Below the pieces are notes generated by a model. It did no database searches. It was not told the origin of the DNA and saw only the letters and a list, made by a program, of their open reading frames with translations. From the NCBI GenBank assembly GCA_017453605.1, contig JAFTEP010000120.1:1-7623 (forward strand): DNA of 7,623 nt. The letters are read 5' to 3'. Position numbers and translations under genes: made by a program. The stretch is from Clostridia bacterium (lineage in GTDB: Bacteria; Bacillota; Clostridia; Oscillospirales; SIG627). Shown here piece after piece: positions 1 through 5,735 of this stretch; position 1 is the first letter of the stretch, and each line of letters opens with the position of its first letter.

Positions 1-117
1 GTCCACTGGCTCACCGATATCATCGGAGGTATCATCCTCTCTTTCGCCGTGATAAATCTCTATAAATACGCGCTCAAAACGGTCTATAAAAAGAAGGGTC
101 AAAATGCTGTTCGATAA
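1..117 (+). CDS. PAP2-family phosphatase, C-terminal end only (partial)
   Basis: Only the last 38 codons are in the window, read in frame 1 up to TAA at 115-117. The visible start, VHWLTDIIGGIIL, fits the last motif of the PAP2 (type 2 phosphatidic acid phosphatase) family, in which a His and an Asp are separated by three residues (HWLTD, residues 2-6 of the fragment). In the family this His is the nucleophile that carries the phosphate. The hydrophobic run that follows would be the last membrane helix, and a short basic tail (KTVYKKKGQNAVR) would be cytosolic. Such proteins remove phosphate from lipid phosphates or undecaprenyl pyrophosphate at the membrane. The 3' end overlaps the next gene by 14 bases, so the two are probably co-transcribed. 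The family is fairly sure; the substrate cannot be told from this fragment. Confidence 0.7.
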   Translation, partial: VHWLTDIIGGIILSFAVINLYKYALKTVYKKKGQNAVR

Positions 118-1066
118 AGCCGCCTTAAAGATGCTGCGCTCGTCCGTTTACAAAAGAAACGACGACACCGGCGCCGTGAAATACTTCGACGCATCCGATT
201 TTCCGGGACTTGAAAAGGAAAGCTTTTCGTTTTTATCCAACAGGAACGAAAAGCTTCAGGGATATTTCTATTCTTATCCCGGCGCAAGACCCGACGTACT
301 CGTCGTTTTCGATCATGGTATGGGCGGCGGTCACCGTTCGTACATGAAAGAGATCGAGGTCCTGTGCAAAAACTCCTTCGAGGTCTTTTCCTACGATCAT
401 ACCGGCTGTATGGAGTCCGAAGGCAAGGACATCAACGGCTTCGCTCAGTCTCTCGGCGACCTCGACAGCGCGCTCAAAGCTCTTAAAACCACTTCCCGCG
501 CCGGACGCAGGATCTTTGTTATCGGTCACAGCTGGGGAGGCTACGCCGCGCTGAACATAACCTTTTTTCACCCGGAGATCGAGCGCGTCGTTTCGATCAG
601 CGGCTTCAGATCCGTCAAGGCGATCGTCGATCAGTTCACTCCGGGTCTTATGCGTCTTGCGAGAAAGGCGGTCTACAACTGTGAACGCGCCTCCAATCCC
701 GACTATTTCGACTGCGACGCTCTCAACACGCTCTCGGCATCAAAATCGCGTTTTCTTCTTATCCATTCGTCCGACGATCCTCTGGTCGACGTGAAGTTCC
801 ACTTTTATCCCTTGAGAGATAAGTTTTCGGGAAAAGAGAATATCAGATTCGTCGAGGTCGAAGGCAAGGGACACGATCCGCACTACACTCCGAAAGCGGT
901 ATCTGTTCTAAGTGACTTTTATGCGAAATATAAGCTTTTTATGAAAAGCGGCTCGTTTGGCGATCCCGAAGCGAAAAAAGCTTTCCGCGACAGCTTCGAC
1001 TGGGACGCTATGACAGAGCAGGATCCCGGGATATGGGAACAGATCCTGTCTTTCTTCTCGGATTGA
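104..1066 (+). CDS. Alpha/beta hydrolase (serine hydrolase, lysophospholipase-like)
   Basis: This 320-residue protein is a complete alpha/beta hydrolase. The oxyanion-hole strand is VVFDHGMGGG (about residues 67-76). The nucleophile elbow is GHSWGG with Ser143. The acid is probably Asp225 in SSDDPLV, and the base is His257 in GKGHDPH. No signal peptide or membrane helix is seen, so it should be cytosolic. The fold resembles the lysophospholipase or carboxylesterase branch, but the substrate cannot be read from sequence. An acyl ester or lipid is a guess helped only by the PAP2 phosphatase upstream. The ATG at 104 follows an AAGAAGGG ribosome binding site and lies inside the end of the PAP2 gene. 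The ogt gene starts one base after its TGA, so these three genes look like one transcription unit. Confidence 0.85.
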   Translation: MLFDKAALKMLRSSVYKRNDDTGAVKYFDASDFPGLEKESFSFLSNRNEKLQGYFYSYPGARPDVLVVFDHGMGGGHRSYMKEIEVLCKNSFEVFSYDHTGCMESEGKDINGFAQSLGDLDSALKALKTTSRAGRRIFVIGHSWGGYAALNITFFHPEIERVVSISGFRSVKAIVDQFTPGLMRLARKAVYNCERASNPDYFDCDALNTLSASKSRFLLIHSSDDPLVDVKFHFYPLRDKFSGKENIRFVEVEGKGHDPHYTPKAVSVLSDFYAKYKLFMKSGSFGDPEAKKAFRDSFDWDAMTEQDPGIWEQILSFFSD

Positions 1067-1067
1067 A

Positions 1068-1535
1068 ATGACTTCCGCTTTTTTTCTGTCGCCGCTCGGA
1101 TATATCCGTCTCGGGGAGGACAGGGGCAAACTTACTTCTCTTTCTTTTTCCGGCGGCAGCATTTTCGAGACTCCGAAAAAGAACGAAGTCATCGAATACA
1201 CAAAAAACTGGCTTAAGAGTTATTTCTCGGGCTCAAAAGACCCTTTCGATATTTCGCTGACAGATCCCGCCGGCACCGACTTTCAGAAAGAGATATGGCG
1301 CATACTTCTCGAGATCCCCTACGGCTCGACCGTTTCTTACGCTCACGTCGCTCGAGTCTATAACGAACGCTTCGACGCCTCTGCATCTCCGAGAGCCGTC
1401 GGCGGCGCTGTCGGAAAGAACCCTATAGCGATCGTGATCCCGTGTCACAGAGTCGTCTGTTCAGACGGATCTCAGGGCGGCTTTGCCTACGGTCCCGAAA
1501 TAAAACGCCGCCTCCTCGAACTCGAAAGATCATGA
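1068..1535 (+). CDS. ogt: Methylated-DNA--[protein]-cysteine S-methyltransferase
   Basis: This 155-residue protein is an O6-alkylguanine-DNA alkyltransferase of the Ogt/AdaB type. It repairs O6-methylguanine and O4-methylthymine by moving the alkyl group onto its own cysteine, and is used up by one reaction. The active site is IPCHRVV with acceptor Cys126. Before it are the DNA-binding helix-turn-helix core (FQKEIWRILLEIPYGSTVSY) and the SPRAVGGAVGKNP segment, which holds the family's arginine finger and Asn hinge. GGFAYG follows the active site as usual. The length is normal for a single-domain Ogt, and there is no Ada-type zinc or AraC domain. The ATG lies one base after the TGA of the hydrolase gene with no clear ribosome binding site of its own, so translational coupling is likely. 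The TGA directly precedes the terminator stem. Confidence 0.95.
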   Translation: MTSAFFLSPLGYIRLGEDRGKLTSLSFSGGSIFETPKKNEVIEYTKNWLKSYFSGSKDPFDISLTDPAGTDFQKEIWRILLEIPYGSTVSYAHVARVYNERFDASASPRAVGGAVGKNPIAIVIPCHRVVCSDGSQGGFAYGPEIKRRLLELERS

Positions 1536-1575
1536 AAAGACCCCGTACCGGCATTTTCGCCGATACGGGGTCTTT
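1536..1575. terminator. Bidirectional intrinsic terminator between convergent genes
   Basis: A 17-base arm at 1536-1552 pairs with 1559-1575 around a 6-base loop (ATTTTC), with a single mismatch (C1548 against A1563). The stem core is GACCCCGTA/TACGGGGTC. The outer A-T pairs give a short T run on either strand: TCTTT in the plus direction and TCTTTTC in the minus direction. It sits directly after the ogt stop codon and 20 bases beyond the stop of the converging PAS gene, so it can end both operons. The T tracts are short, so termination may be incomplete. Confidence 0.88.
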
Positions 1576-1595
1576 GGCGTTTGGAGCAATAATTG

Positions 1596-2585
1596 TCATC
1601 CTAAGTCTATCATTTTCAAGGCCTGATCGAAGAAACCGTCGATGCAGGCGGCGAGGAAAGGAGTGAGGATCGCATCGGGATCGAGGACGGTGAGCTCCGT
1701 TCTTCCGACGACAAGCGGAAGCGTCCAGATCAGGCCTGTTTTGCCGGCGCGTGCAAAACAGCTCAGCGAACCGTTCGATCTTTTCGCGCCTTCGAAAGCG
1801 AGGACGAGAGGAGCAAGATCGAGCCCTGCGTAATCCCCGAGAGTGAAAAACCTGAAAAGATATTTCGCCGCTCTTGCGTGATCGTCGGCTTCAAAGCGTA
1901 TCTCGCATTCCGTTTTTTTCCCGGTGACTACGGCGTTCACGTCCTTCTGACCGGAATACACCGTCAGAAAACAGATGATATTAAGCAGCGTGAAAACCGG
2001 ATCGCCGAGAGACGCACGGCAGAGAAGGTTTTTCGGGCAGCTGTATCTGAACTGCGCGCCGATCTTATCAAGATGTCCTCTTATCCTCCTGCTGACCGCC
2101 GAAAACAGATCGCAGACCGAGACGTTCATTTCCGGAGCGCAGTCGTTTTCAAGGCTTTCGAGACATTTTACCAGTTCCGATGCCAGCGAAGTAAGGGCGG
2201 CCTGTTCTTTGGAGCGAGGAAGAGGATCTGCCGATCTGCCGTTGTCCCACATTTTGCGGATCAGGAGGCCGTTTTTTCTTTCGGCAACGAAGCCGCCGGG
2301 TATGTCGATCCTGAAAAAGCCTCCGGCTTGCGCGGAACACAGAACGAAGCGCTTTTCTCCGAGAAAATCGGCAAACGAAACCGTGTCGTCTGCAAACCTG
2401 ACGCCGCATATTCTCGAAAACTGACTTCCGCGCCTTATCTGCGGGAATTCTTTCGCGCAGAAATCGTTGCGGTAAACTATCGAGCCGTTCCTGTCGCAGA
2501 CAATAACGCTCCGGTTCAGTTCGTCGTAGAGTGCGAATCTGTCTTTATACGTTAGTTCTTCAGGAAAAAAGTCGAGTTGTCTCAT
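1596..2585 (-). CDS. PAS-domain protein with degenerate histidine-kinase body (likely pseudokinase)
   Basis: This is a 329-residue soluble protein. Residues about 18-110 look like a PAS sensor domain (NRSVIVCDRNGSIVYRN). Residues 125-150 resemble a kinase dimerisation helix, but the place of the phospho-accepting His (SHEL in active kinases) reads ASEL, with Ser136. Residues about 155-293 keep the outline of an HATPase_c domain. LLNIICFL (201-208) is at the N box with Phe206 where the Mg-binding Asn is expected. AGLDLAPL (253-260) stands in place of the G2 glycine loop, and NGSLSCFARAGKTG ends the domain. It therefore probably cannot autophosphorylate, and it may act as a sensor or scaffold. 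It is the last gene of the uronate-nucleotide operon, 36 bases beyond the end of the dehydrogenase reading frame. There is no strong ribosome binding site before the ATG. The fold assignment is an inference from motif remnants. Confidence 0.6.
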   Translation of the reverse strand: MRQLDFFPEELTYKDRFALYDELNRSVIVCDRNGSIVYRNDFCAKEFPQIRRGSQFSRICGVRFADDTVSFADFLGEKRFVLCSAQAGGFFRIDIPGGFVAERKNGLLIRKMWDNGRSADPLPRSKEQAALTSLASELVKCLESLENDCAPEMNVSVCDLFSAVSRRIRGHLDKIGAQFRYSCPKNLLCRASLGDPVFTLLNIICFLTVYSGQKDVNAVVTGKKTECEIRFEADDHARAAKYLFRFFTLGDYAGLDLAPLVLAFEGAKRSNGSLSCFARAGKTGLIWTLPLVVGRTELTVLDPDAILTPFLAACIDGFFDQALKMIDLG

Positions 2586-2621
2586 TGATATATCAATTCT
2601 TTTTTCGGATGAACGCTTTAC

Positions 2622-2702
2622 TCAATCTCTTCTGAAAATATCCCTCGTGTAAACATTTTCACGTACTTCGTCTAGGCATTTGTCGTATCTGTTGGCTATT
2701 AT
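2622..2702 (-). pseudogene. Conserved C-terminal tail of UDP-glucose dehydrogenase, cut off by in-frame TGA
   Basis: Directly after the TGA at 2705-2703 the same frame runs on for 26 codons to another TGA at 2624-2622. It reads IIANRYDKCLDEVRENVY and then TRDIFRRD. This matches the usual end of bacterial UDP-glucose dehydrogenases (for example NR...VYTRDLF in E. coli Ugd), and the spacing aligns without a gap. The TGA falls where a Val is usual, and the Gln before it stands where an Asp is usual. The tail is thus intact coding sequence out of reach of normal translation. By hand count 10 of 26 third positions are G or C, against about 21 of 29 just upstream, so its base composition differs from the gene body. 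It may be expressed by readthrough, be a recent break, or reflect a sequence error. Confidence 0.85.
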
Positions 2703-3860
2703 TCACTGACTGCGATTCTTGAACTCGTCAAGATCGTTCACGACTCTGCTTCCGAAGAAGGTGCTCCCGTCCTCTAAAGTCGGCTCGTAGACGATGACCG
2801 TCGCTCCCTTGGCCTTTATTCTCTTCATTATGCCCTGGATGGAGGAGTGGCGGAAGTTGTCGCTGTTCGACTTCATCGTCAGCCTGAAAACGCCGACCGT
2901 GACTTCTTTTTCTTTTGAAACATCGTAGCTTTCGGAGTTCCCGTAGGTCCCGGCGATCTCGAGAACGCGGTCCGCGATGAAATCCTTTCTGGTCCTGTTG
3001 CTCTCGACGATCGCGGTGATCATGTTCTGCGGAACGTCGTTGTAGTTGGCAAGGAGCTGTTTTGTGTCCTTGGGCAGACAGTATCCGCCGTAGCCGAAGC
3101 TCGGGTTGTTGTAGTGGGTCCCGATCCTCGGATCGAGCCCGACTCCCTGAATGATCGCTTTGGAATCGAGCCCCTTTATCTCGGCGTAAGTGTCGAGTTC
3201 GTTGAAGTAGCTGACCCGAAGCGCAAGATATGTGTTCGCGAAAAGCTTGACCGCCTCCGCTTCCGTGAAGCCCATGACGAGCGTGTCGACGTTTTCTTTC
3301 AGCGCGCAGTCTTTCAAAAGTCCGGCAAACTTTTCGGCGGCTTCGCGCGAATCGTCGTCGCAGCCGACGATGATCCTGCTCGGATAAAGATTGTCGTAGA
3401 GCGCCATTGATTCTCTCAAAAATTCCGGGCTGAAAAGGATGCGGTGAGTGTTGAATTTTTGACGGACGGATTCCGTGAAGCCGACGGGGACGGTGGATTT
3501 TATGACTATATACGCCGATCCGTTCACGCTCAGAACGAGTTCGATCACCTTTTCGACGGCGGAACAGTCGAAAAAGTTCTTCTGAGGATCGTAATTCGTC
3601 GGAGCGCAGACGACGACGTAGTCTGCGTTCTTATAAGCGCTTTCGGCGTCGAGCGTGGCGTGAAAATCAAGCCGGCGCGCCCCGGATTTAGCTTCTGAAA
3701 GATACTTTTCTATATATTCGTCCGCTATCGGCGAAATAAACGAATTGAGCTTTTCGACCTTTTCCGGGATGATGTCGACAGCCGAAACGCTGTACTTCTG
3801 AGAGAGAAGAACGGCAAGCGAAAGACCGACGTATCCTGTTCCGGCGACAGCAATTTTCAT
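2703..3860 (-). CDS. ugd: UDP-glucose 6-dehydrogenase, ending early at an in-frame TGA
   Basis: The enzyme oxidises UDP-glucose twice with NAD+ to UDP-glucuronate in the cytosol, supplying the epimerase encoded just upstream. As annotated it has 385 residues. The NAD-binding loop is GTGYVG (residues 7-12). STVPVGFT, FSPEFLRE (about 143-150) and KLFANTYLA with Lys205 follow. NPSFGYGGYCLPKDT carries catalytic Cys261. The UDP-binding C-terminal domain holds NRTRKDF and SSIQGIMKRIKAKG. It lacks the conserved final strand and helix, which are encoded in frame after the stop; the intact frame would span 2622-3860 with 411 sense codons. The ATG at 3860 has GGGAGG seven bases upstream and overlaps the epimerase stop codon as ATGA. 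A longer frame from 3896 has no family support. Confidence 0.93.
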   Translation of the reverse strand: MKIAVAGTGYVGLSLAVLLSQKYSVSAVDIIPEKVEKLNSFISPIADEYIEKYLSEAKSGARRLDFHATLDAESAYKNADYVVVCAPTNYDPQKNFFDCSAVEKVIELVLSVNGSAYIVIKSTVPVGFTESVRQKFNTHRILFSPEFLRESMALYDNLYPSRIIVGCDDDSREAAEKFAGLLKDCALKENVDTLVMGFTEAEAVKLFANTYLALRVSYFNELDTYAEIKGLDSKAIIQGVGLDPRIGTHYNNPSFGYGGYCLPKDTKQLLANYNDVPQNMITAIVESNRTRKDFIADRVLEIAGTYGNSESYDVSKEKEVTVGVFRLTMKSNSDNFRHSSIQGIMKRIKAKGATVIVYEPTLEDGSTFFGSRVVNDLDEFKNRSQ

Positions 3861-4957
3861 CTTTTGTCCTCCCTGAAATAGAAATCCTTGTACCATTCGG
3901 CGAACTTTCTCAGTCCCTCCCTGAGAGAGACCTTCGGAGTGAAGGCGAAGTCGCGTTCGAGAGCCGAGGAGTCGGCGTAGGTGACAGTGACGTCTCCCGG
4001 CTGCATGCCGCCGAGCTCTTTGTGGGCTTCAAAATCGAAGTCCACCGGCAAAACACCGGCTCTGACGAGCTCCTGCTGAAGGGTCTCGACGAAATCGAGC
4101 AGGTTTTCCGGCTTCCCGCCTCCGATGTTATATACGGCGTAAGGCGCGATCGGAAGCGAATCCTCGCCGGTCCCGCGGCTCGGGGCGCCCTGCATAACGC
4201 GGAAAACGCCCTCGATTATATCCGAGACGTAGGTGAAATCTCTTTTGCAGTTGCCGTAGTTGAAGATCCTGATCTTTTCTCCCGCAAGAAGCTTTTTCGT
4301 TGCGGAGAAATAGAACATATCGGGTCTTCCGGCTTCTCCGTAGACCGTGAAAAATCTCAGTCCGGTCGAAGGGATGTCGTAGAGCTTGCTGTATGCGTGC
4401 GCGAGAAGCTCGTTGGATTTTTTGGTCGCCGCGTAGAGAGAAACGGGATTGTCGACCTTGTCGTCTGTGCTGAAGGGGACTTTCTTGTTTCCGCCGTAGA
4501 CGGAAGAGGAGGAAGCGTAGACGAGATGCTCTACTCCCTTTTTGCCGCCGTCGAATGAATGACGGCAGGCTTCGAGGATATTGTAGAAGCCGATTATGTT
4601 GCTTTCGATATAAGCGTCGGGATGATCTATGCTGTATCTGACGCCCGCCTGAGCCGCGAGGTTGACGACTACGTCGAAATCATACTTTTTGAAAAGCGAA
4701 TCGACGAGTGCTTTGTCGGCGATGTTTCCTCTCACGAAAATATATCCGCAGTCGGTATTTTTCGAGGCTTCTTCGAGAGTTTTAAGCCTGTATTCCTTGA
4801 GCTCTGTCTCGTAATAATCATTGACGCTGTCCAGACCGACGATATTCGCGTTACGGCATGAACTAAAGAGCCTTTCGACGAGCTTTGCGCCGATGAATCC
4901 CGCGGATCCAGTTACGAGGATGGTCTTGTTGTCAAGACAGATCTTTGTTTTTCCCAT
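3857..4957 (-). CDS. UDP-glucuronate 4-epimerase (NAD-dependent, SDR family)
   Basis: This 366-residue extended short-chain dehydrogenase/reductase interconverts UDP-glucuronate and UDP-galacturonate through a 4-keto intermediate with bound NAD+. The Rossmann loop is TGSAGFIG (Gly17, Gly20, Gly23). AAQAGVRYS (101-109) is typical of the CapI/LpsL glucuronate-epimerase branch. ASSSSVYG (148-155) and YAATK (Tyr175, Lys179) form the catalytic site. NYGNCKRDFTYVSDI (233-247) is the substrate-binding stretch, and its Arg239 is where the branch carries its sugar-nucleotide-binding Arg. At 205-215 it reads VYGEAGRPDMF where the branch usually has VYGPWGRPDMA. The ATG has AGGGAG about eight bases upstream. 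Twelve bases separate it from the nucleotidyltransferase gene, and it overlaps ugd by four bases, so the three are surely one operon. The exact uronate specificity is inferred from motif and context. Confidence 0.92.
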   Translation of the reverse strand: MGKTKICLDNKTILVTGSAGFIGAKLVERLFSSCRNANIVGLDSVNDYYETELKEYRLKTLEEASKNTDCGYIFVRGNIADKALVDSLFKKYDFDVVVNLAAQAGVRYSIDHPDAYIESNIIGFYNILEACRHSFDGGKKGVEHLVYASSSSVYGGNKKVPFSTDDKVDNPVSLYAATKKSNELLAHAYSKLYDIPSTGLRFFTVYGEAGRPDMFYFSATKKLLAGEKIRIFNYGNCKRDFTYVSDIIEGVFRVMQGAPSRGTGEDSLPIAPYAVYNIGGGKPENLLDFVETLQQELVRAGVLPVDFDFEAHKELGGMQPGDVTVTYADSSALERDFAFTPKVSLREGLRKFAEWYKDFYFREDKR

Positions 4958-4969
4958 TATATTCTCCCT

Positions 4970-5722
4970 TCAGACGGTAAGGATGCCCTTATATTCGCTC
5001 TTTACTTTCTCATAGCTTTCGAGATTCCCTATGTCGAATCTTTTTCCCGGCATCTCCATCGCGTGGACCGGGCTGACTTTACAGAGCCAGGAAATGAAGC
5101 TTCCGGGAGCGTCGGTGCCGCAGCCTGAGTCGATGCCCTCTTTTATCTTCTTTGAATCAGAGCGGGAATAGACGTAGAACGGGGGAACGCACCAGTTGGA
5201 TCTGGGTTCGGACGGTTTTTCCTCCATCAAGAGGATGAGTCCGTCCGGATCTGTCTGGACCACGCCGCATTTTTTGAGTCTTGCGGCGTCTTTTTCGTAG
5301 TAGCGCATCACGCAGGAGGTCTTTTTTTCTATGGCGTATTTCAAAAATCTTCCGAGGGAGAAATCGAGCACGTTGTCTCCTGCGACGACGAGTAGATCGT
5401 CGTCCCAACCGAGCTTTTCGAGCGCGAACTCAATATCTTTCACGGCGCCGAGCCTCGTCTCGTTGGTCTCGGTGAGATCGTCAACGATCTTTAAGTCAGA
5501 AGACGAGTTATTCGCGCGGTTTTTTGCCCACTCCTCGAAGCATGCTGCAAATTTATGGTTTGATATCACTCCGTAAGCGTCGACGAGCCCGGTCGATGAA
5601 ATATCGTCGAGAAGCCAGTCGAGGATCGACTTTTCGCCGACCTTTAAAAGCGGCTTGGGAAAGTTTTCGGTAAGAGGATAAAGTCTCGTGGCGTATCCCG
5701 CGGCAAGAACAAGACACTTCAT
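4970..5722 (-). CDS. Sugar-1-phosphate nucleotidyltransferase (probable UTP:galacturonate-1-phosphate uridylyltransferase)
   Basis: This 250-residue protein is of the RmlA/GalU-like NTP_transferase family, which joins a sugar 1-phosphate to an NTP and releases pyrophosphate. The signature is LAAGYATRLYPLTENFPKPLL (residues 6-26), with Ala11 where Gly is most common and the pyrophosphorylase Arg13 and Lys23 in place. AGDN (Asp116) is the metal site, MEEKPS (166-171) follows, and FDIGNLESY with Asp230 supplies the second metal ligand. It lacks the C-terminal helix repeats of GlmU or GlgC. It lies between a galacturonokinase-like gene and a UDP-uronate epimerase, so galacturonate 1-phosphate is the likely substrate, but the sequence alone allows glucose 1-phosphate. 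The ATG at 5722 follows AAAGGAG by seven bases. An in-frame GTG at 5731 overlaps that site and is unlikely to be the start. Confidence 0.88.
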   Translation of the reverse strand: MKCLVLAAGYATRLYPLTENFPKPLLKVGEKSILDWLLDDISSTGLVDAYGVISNHKFAACFEEWAKNRANNSSSDLKIVDDLTETNETRLGAVKDIEFALEKLGWDDDLLVVAGDNVLDFSLGRFLKYAIEKKTSCVMRYYEKDAARLKKCGVVQTDPDGLILLMEEKPSEPRSNWCVPPFYVYSRSDSKKIKEGIDSGCGTDAPGSFISWLCKVSPVHAMEMPGKRFDIGNLESYEKVKSEYKGILTV

Positions 5723-5735
5723 TTTCTTCACTCCT

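Noticed and set aside
1878..2555. 225-codon plus-strand ORF opposite the PAS gene
   Set aside because: It is fully antisense to a gene with recognisable PAS and kinase remnants. Its translation shows no family motif, and no ribosome binding site precedes it.
2703..2705. TGA reassigned to an amino acid (alternative genetic code)
   Set aside because: TGA is the natural stop of the hydrolase, ogt, PAS, epimerase and nucleotidyltransferase genes, each at the expected protein end and some directly before the next start. A general reassignment would run these genes into one another.
2640..2705. Selenocysteine codon in the dehydrogenase
   Set aside because: The position is usually a Val, not a Cys, and no compact hairpin of bacterial SECIS type is visible just downstream of the TGA.
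3861..3896. Upstream ATG for the dehydrogenase, 12 codons earlier
   Set aside because: The extra residues are not part of the family, and the strong GGGAGG site is placed for the ATG at 3860.
4022..4558. 178-codon plus-strand ORF opposite the epimerase gene
   Set aside because: It is antisense to conserved epimerase motifs, and its translation resembles no known protein.
5723..5731. GTG start for the nucleotidyltransferase
   Set aside because: The GTG overlaps the AAAGGAG ribosome binding site, which is spaced seven bases from the ATG at 5722.
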